NCBI RefSeq assembly: GCF_003573695.1 | Contig: NC_039365.1 | Location: forward strand, 85,415,089-85,479,088 | Source of the DNA: Papaver somniferum | Taxonomy: Eukaryota; Streptophyta; Magnoliopsida; Ranunculales; Papaveraceae | DNA: 64,000 nt | Direction of reading: 5' to 3' | In this document: one piece after another, positions 58,886 to 64,000 of the stretch | Layout: each line of letters begins with the position of its first letter | Numbering within the stretch: position 1 is the stretch's first letter | Position numbers and translations under genes: made by a program | The notes under the pieces: generated by a model | The model's input: the letters and a program-made list of their open reading frames with translations, nothing else | Database searches by the model: none | What the model was told of the DNA's origin: nothing

Positions 58886-59203
58886 TGTCATGAACCTTAG
58901 CTTCATGGCAATTAGACCAGCAGGTTATTTTCGTAGTTTTCTTAGTAGTTGAGGGGTAGCTTAGGTATAGTTGTTTGTGAGTTGACTTACAGCCTTATAA
59001 GATGTGTTGTTGCTTGGAGCGGGTATCAATGAATAATCAAATGAAATGTTCTTTCTCCCAAATATCGTCTGTTTTCTCATCCCCTCCTCTACTTCATCTC
59101 ATTCTTCTTCTAACCCTCCAATTTCCTCTCTTCTTCTTTAACAATCTCTATCCTTAGAGATCTAGAACTGTTTCTGTGCTAATTTGTAACGTAGATCGTT
59201 ACA
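58886..59203 (+). repeat. 3' LTR of the non-autonomous element
   Basis: About 318 bp, TGTCATGAACC...GTTACA; followed by GCTTG. Confidence 0.92.
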
Positions 59204-59978
59204 GCTTGTTGTATAATCTGTCTTTCTACTGAGGAATGACCTTTCAGTTTTTTAAGACAAGAAACTTCCTTCAAAAAATTTAACACTGTATTTGGAAGAA
59301 GTATAAGTTTCCTGTCAAGTGACCGAAAGTTGTATTCCTTAAGATCACTTACACAGAATCTGTTCAAAGTTACCTTTGTACAAGATTTAGTTTGATCATC
59401 AGTAGATCTAGAAGCTGATTTCTCATCCTCTTCTGACTTGATGTAGTTAGGCAAACTACCATCATCTTGATTTGTTTCAGATGTGACTAAACCGATTTTA
59501 TCACAATCTGTAAAAGTCGTGCAAGGACTTTGAGTTTCCTCATTATCAGAAGAAATATCAACAACATTAGTCAGAGTCATAGGACGTGTCTCTTTATCTA
59601 AAGTAAGAGATTTACCAAGAGCTTCTAGTTTGATAGTGAGATCCATATTCTCTTTGGTCAGACTATTCAGTTGAATGTCTTTATCTCTGATCTCCTGTTT
59701 AAGAATATTTGACTCTGTCTTTAATGTCAGCACTTTAGAAGACAAAGATTTTATAGGATTTAGGAATTTCACCAACTCTTTATCAGCATCTTCTCTTTCA
59801 TCAGAGATAGACTTAGATGTTTTCGAAACTCCTGGATCATGAGTCAACGAAGTAGTAACATCTTTAACTTTTGAGTATTCATACTCTTGCATAACGTTAA
59901 CTGAATCAGACGTAGATTCAATTTCTTATAGGTTGGATCGCACCAAACACAGATTGTTAGATCTTTTCGTGTTTGCCT

Positions 59979-59990
59979 GCTCTGATACCA
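59979..59990 (-). other. Primer binding site of the Sirevirus-like element, tRNA-iMet type
   Basis: TGGTATCAGAGC on the minus strand, 2 nt after the LTR that ends at 59993. Confidence 0.8.
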
Positions 59991-59992
59991 AT

Positions 59993-62870
59993 TGAAAAGA
60001 TGGGGTACCCAAATATACCTCAATCTAAAACTTTTCCACCTATAAGTCATTTCCCCGAAAGTGATTTTTTATAGACTGAGTCGAGACAATGCAACTATTC
60101 GGTTCACACTTTATGTGATCGTCTATGGATACGAGATCGAGACAATACGACAACAAGATAACTTGTGTGACTGACTATAGATTCAACATCGATACAATAC
60201 AACAACGAAGTATGTTTACTTGATAAAAGATTCAGACTTAACCAAACACAATAGGATTACTATCAAGTAAATAGGAATTAACTTTTGTGTATTTTACTTT
60301 TAATTATAATAAAAACAATTATAATTGCGGAAATAAAAAAGTAAAAGACACGGCAAGATTTTTTTAACGAGGAAACCTCAGATGCAGAAAAACCCCGGGA
60401 CCTTGTCCAGAATTGAATACTCTCAGGATTAATCCGCTATACAAAATCAAACCAACTTCGTATAGTTGAGACCAAGCAACTAAACCTATAGTTCACCTAC
60501 TTTCGTTTGTATTCCCACGCCTCCAACTTGTAATAAGTCACGTACTTGGAACAATTACTTTGGTTCGTATTTCAAATAGTAAAGGAACACAAATCTGTTT
60601 GGTAACAACTATTTTCAACCAAGTGATGTGAGTTCGACAAAAGGCTCTTTCGTTTATCTCAATAAACTCCTTTGTCAGGTCCTTAGATCTATCTACTAAC
60701 AACTACCAAAGTAATTGTCTAGATTTTGCAATCAATACTTTTGAATCACAAAGAAACATATTGATGCTGATCTACTCAACTAATCAATCCAATCTACCAC
60801 AAGGATAAACCTATTATTGTTGGATCCTATTTAACCGAAACAAGTATTGTGCACACCAAAGATTATGAACCCAAATTAGAAATCTTCAAAGTCTTCTTTG
60901 TCTTCAAATCTTCTTAGATCTTCAATAAACACCTGCACACAATAAACTTGAATCTCTTGTGATCAATCACGCACATAACGGAGTCTGTTAACAAGGGATA
61001 ATCACAAGACGTCTTTAGATCTACAAACAGTCTAAATATCCCAGTTGATACTTCGATCTAGTTTGAGTGAATCTTATATTAGAAGAGAAGATTCTCAAGC
61101 ATAAATAAACTAGGTGCAATCAAAGTTCAACAACCGTTAGTCAATCATATCAATCGAAAACTAATAATAAACCGTAATTATCTAGTTTCCCACCAACAGT
61201 ACTAATAGAGTTTTTCAATCCCAAAGAAGTCTTTAAACTGAGCGGTCGTAAGAGATTTTGCCTAATTAGGTTACTTTCCTCTCCGAATAGGCGTCTCCAC
61301 CAGTAACAACAGAACTAGGTAGTTTTGCTGGCCCTGGGGATTAGTTTGCTCGAAATGCAAACTTTGATATTTATAGACCAAGGAAGTTTGGACACAAAGG
61401 AAGTTCCAAAACCGAAAATATTCTCAAGATATGCAATATATTCCAAATTTGGTTTCCATAATTCCTGGAAATGCTTTGTCCAAACATTGACCGAAAATCT
61501 CTTAGAAAATTTCCGATTAGTAAATGCACATTACCATTTTTCATTTTCCAAAAATAAAATTAAAAACCTTAATTAAAAGATTCTCAACTTATTTTTTCGA
61601 TCTGGGATTTTTTCCTTTAGCTATTAAGGAATATCTTTGAACAATTAAAGGTAAGCGTTACTTCACATGTTCAAAGTATGTCGACATCTTAACTTAGTAA
61701 ATTCTTTCATATTTACTATCTTGGAATCGATTTGCCACACTTCCAAACAAGTTTAGAATTGGTTCATCTGACTTCCAAGAACTATGTGACTGATTAAGAA
61801 CACTCAATCACCAATCATGGGTTTCACGGTTCTACTAAAACAAGTTTCGGTTCTACCTCCATGTGAGTAATGGATTTAGTCACACTAGATTTCCAAAAAT
61901 TCGGTTAACTAGGTACTAGGATCGGTTCCCGCATATATATGGTGTCTAACTTGTATTTGTTGCACATGTCCATAGGATCGGTTCCCCCATCACTAAAAAC
62001 TTGTTGCACATGTTCATAGGATCGGTTCCCCCATCAACTAAAAACGTGTGGCACCTCTTATAAGGAACGATTCTCCTCTTGTGATCGGTTGCACCTCTTA
62101 CTAGGATCGGTTCCCCTTTGCCTAGAGTTGGTCATACCAATAACATTAAATCGATCATACCATCTCAGGTGATTACTTAAGATCGGTTTCACCAATAAAA
62201 GTCATACCAATACAAAAGTCAGGCCTTGTGAATAGTTTTATCAAGAACAGAAGAAAGTCATGAGCGGTTATACTAATCACACATATTGGTAGTTCAAAAT
62301 ATATGCAATGAATAACAATACCAATAAGCCTAGCGATTTCCCTTTCGATTCACGAAGCAAGTTCATGCATTTACTTCCTTTAAACGCATGTAAAACATTG
62401 GTTCCTAGGATGAAGTCTTCACCTCATACCCATACATAGTCACAATAGCATTCAAACGATTATGTCGATGTCTTATATACGAAGTTCAAAAGATAAGCGT
62501 TATACTTCGTATTATATTCCTTAATACTACGTCTAACTAGAGTGTAATCATTCATGCTTCGCAGTTATGTTTTTAATATGCACGACTTGAAAGATACGTT
62601 GGGGAATGAAACAGTTCAAGTCAAATATTACTAACCTCAAGCGGAAGTATGATGTTGTCGTTGTAGCTCCTTACTTCTTCACTTCTTCAAGTCTTCGTAA
62701 TACTTGTAATGTCTCATATCCTAATACTTTCAAGCTAACCTATACAAAGTTGACTCTAGTACATAATCAAGCGACTCTTTAAATGAGTTTTTGTTCACTA
62801 AAATATGACAACCAAACTTGACATACCAACACTTGGTGGGTTCAACCGAACTATGCTCTAATACCATTAA
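59993..62870 (-). repeat. Sirevirus-like 5' LTR (about 2.9 kb)
   Basis: On the minus strand it begins near TTAGAGCATAGTTCGGTTG (about 62870) and ends CCCCATCTTTTCA at 59993, next to the primer site. It includes a typical late-LTR segment (GACAAGGTCCCGGGGTTTTT near 60400). Degenerate GGATCGGTTCCCCCAT repeats lie at 61918, 61974, 62018 and about 62104. The length is large for a copia LTR, and the exact start base is uncertain because TG is not perfectly preserved there. Confidence 0.65.
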
Positions 62871-63431
62871 ATTCACATATGGGGCATACCCAAATTTCTC
62901 AACTTACACATATTCCATTAAGTTCAAATATCAACTTTATAATTTGTTCTTCACTATGAGTAGTACTCCAAATTGATTCAATGTTCATATCACATACCAA
63001 CACCTATCCAAATTGATTCGCTTTGAAACATATTAACATACGAATTTAGGAATTTTATCGAGTAATTTTTTTTGAAACATAATAAGTGAGCCGTATAAAC
63101 ATAACAATCAATCATATAAACATATTAATTTGAAAATTTCGTATATGCAACCACAAAAAAATACAATAAAAATAAAATAAATCTTAGACCTTATTTAGAA
63201 CCCAAATCGGTGAGAATTAATCATATAAACATATTAATCACACAATTTCATACATGCAGCCACAAAAAAAAAATTAAAAAAAAAATATATACAATTCTTA
63301 TACCTAATTAGAACCCAAGTCAGTTAGAATCAATCAATCATATACACATACTGATCAAACTATTTCATACATGCAACCAAAAAAAAAAAGCAATTCTTAG
63401 AACCCATGTATATCTTTAAAGGAAAAATTAT
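62871..63431. other. AT-rich spacer with 109-117-bp tandem repeat
   Basis: 62871-62930 resembles the tRNA-iMet site/LTR junction of a second Sirevirus-like copy (CATATGGGGCATACCCAAATTTCTC). At 63090-63410 about three diverged units (ATCATATAAACATATTAAT at 63111, 63220, 63337) each include CATACATGCAACCA plus an A-run and AGAACCC. Confidence 0.6.
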
Positions 63432-63980
63432 TCATACAAAGCTTTTGGTTGGTATCCTAGCAACAAGCTGGGCTCCAACTCCTTTCCGAATAGCGATGCC
63501 TAATCTATGGAAAATAAAACTACCAAAACCACTACTAGCGTCATTACTAACAAGGCAGTTATTTAGACGATTGAAAAAACATAAAGTGTCTTCACCGAGC
63601 TCCCCTAAAGTATAGAAATCCAGGACACCCAAACCATACCCAAGTGCAGCACACTTGTCTAAATATTTAGTACGCTTTCTTGAAACCGCATTAGAAATAG
63701 CTTTCCCTGGGACAAAAGAGCGTATACCTCCACCAGTGAAGGGACAGACACCAGTGACATCCATACAAACATCTTGACCATTTTCCCAATTGAGAACAAG
63801 AATATCTGCAGGTCTCAAGTCTTTATCCTCATCTGACAGAATGCCAAGAGAGGCTTCCTTGCGCGCAGGTACACCAGCTTTGTAACAAATATCAGCTATA
63901 ACATCATGGATAATATCATGTAGAAACTTACTTCTAACATCTTTAACACAGTGAAGCGCTTGGTACCCAAAAATATCCAT
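63432..63980 (-). pseudogene. C-terminal part of an RT-associated mobile-element protein
   Basis: Open on the minus strand from the window edge to a stop at 63432, 182 residues. The run RKEASLGILSDEDKDLRPADILVLNWENGQDVCMDVTG, then VPGKAISNAVSRKRTKYLDKCAALGYG and IRKGVGAQLVARIPT, matches in memory a C-terminal region found in plant proteins that also carry an RT domain. HCVKDVRSKFLHDIIHDVI with the later Asp residues (ADILV, CMDVTG) suggests a PD-(D/E)XK-like nuclease fold; that is inference. The RT part would lie beyond the right edge. Undamaged over this stretch. Confidence 0.55.
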
Positions 63981-64000
63981 AGATCTGTTACAACTTGTGC

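Larger units (their letters stand above)
55548..59203 (+). mobile_element. Complete non-autonomous LTR retrotransposon with unassigned ORFs (3.66 kb)
   Basis: LTRs 55548-55866 and 58886-59203 (about 319 and 318 bp) start TGTCATGAACC and end GTTACA (GTTAAA in the left copy). The target duplication GCTTG lies at 55543-55547 and 59204-59208. The primer site TGGTATCAGAGC (55869-55880) suits initiator tRNA-Met; the polypurine tract is GAAGGGGTGGGATTT (58872-58885) after the hairpin at 58849. No protease, RT, RNase H or integrase; the interior instead carries long degenerate ORFs. It lies inside the coiled-coil ORF of the Sirevirus-like element, in opposite orientation. Confidence 0.92.
55107..59892 (-). 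pseudogene. Coiled-coil ORF of the Sirevirus-like element, split by an LTR element
   Basis: Part one (59892 to about 59209) starts MQEYEYSKVKDV and has heptad-like Leu/Lys/Glu repeats (SLSSKVLTLKTESNILKQEI, LNSLTKENMDLTIKLEALG). The frame stops in the inserted element. Part two (about 55542-55107) resumes on the far side of the insertion with one stop, then AKGNNLEFPIIVSDNH and a basic end (RVRKGHRLGRKYAGKKFPKR). Together they give about 375 codons. It begins about 90 bp after the primer site, where gag is expected, yet I see no UBN2-type gag, zinc knuckle, RT or integrase. Confidence 0.5.

Noticed and set aside
59979..59990. TGGTATCAGAGC-type words as tRNA genes
   Set aside because: They are 12-15-nt primer binding sites next to LTRs; no cloverleaf surrounds them. 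No tRNA or rRNA gene was recognised anywhere in the window.

Overview
The window is nuclear DNA from a flowering plant, almost certainly a eudicot. It is AT-rich and dominated by plant retrotransposons (Athila-like Ty3/gypsy, L1-type LINEs, Sirevirus-like Ty1/copia LTRs, a TRIM), with a PIF/Harbinger transposon and small DNA elements. Only two genes look like working host genes. The style of the Sirevirus-like LTRs made me think of Papaveraceae, but that is an impression and the species is not proven.

1-20 kb is a nested stack. A degenerate plus-strand LINE (pieces at 4477-5206 and 18880-20060) is bordered on the left by the 3' end of an Athila-like element (1-4476). It is split by a complete minus-strand Athila-like element (5452-17579, LTRs of about 2.06 kb, target duplication CTTTC, tRNA-Asp-type primer site, frameshifted gag-pol). 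A complete 406-bp TRIM (19296-19701, target duplication TTTGC) sits in its RNase H region. 20.2-24.0 kb is a second, minus-strand LINE that was itself hit by a hAT-like element (21602-22124, target duplication TTATCAAT) and a MITE (about 23253-23485).

24-34.5 kb has no convincing gene. It holds one unassigned 90-codon ORF, an ACC-rich tract, a block of dispersed short palindromic repeats (29.1-31.0 kb), tandem repeats and a MITE-like unit. 34524-40763 is a full-length plus-strand LINE with a perfect 15-bp target duplication and ORFs broken mainly by in-frame stops. 40861-44747 is a PIF/Harbinger element: a transposase and a Myb/NAM-like partner ORF are read inward from terminal repeats that carry the promoters, and a third promoter-plus-Myb-ORF copy lies between them.

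44.7-51 kb is the gene island. An intronless ATL-type RING-H2 E3 ligase gene (45135-45746, plus) faces ATG13, the HORMA-domain subunit of the ATG1 autophagy kinase complex (47225-50263, minus, three coding exons plus a spliced 5' leader). The two genes converge; no direct functional link is visible.

51.6-64 kb is repeat DNA again: a 35-bp minisatellite, a Sirevirus-like LTR with a 93-bp tandem repeat, and a Sirevirus-like internal region that shows no gag or pol but a coiled-coil ORF. That ORF is split by a complete non-autonomous LTR element (55548-59203, target duplication GCTTG) whose long degenerate ORFs match no retroelement domain I know. A 2.9-kb Sirevirus-like LTR with a tRNA-iMet-type primer site follows, and the window ends in the C-terminal part of an RT-associated mobile-element protein.

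The two signals I rate highest are a hairpin with a constant AGGA loop and covarying stems, placed just before a G-rich polypurine tract in three retrotransposons of the window, and the unassigned coding content of the 55548-59203 element.
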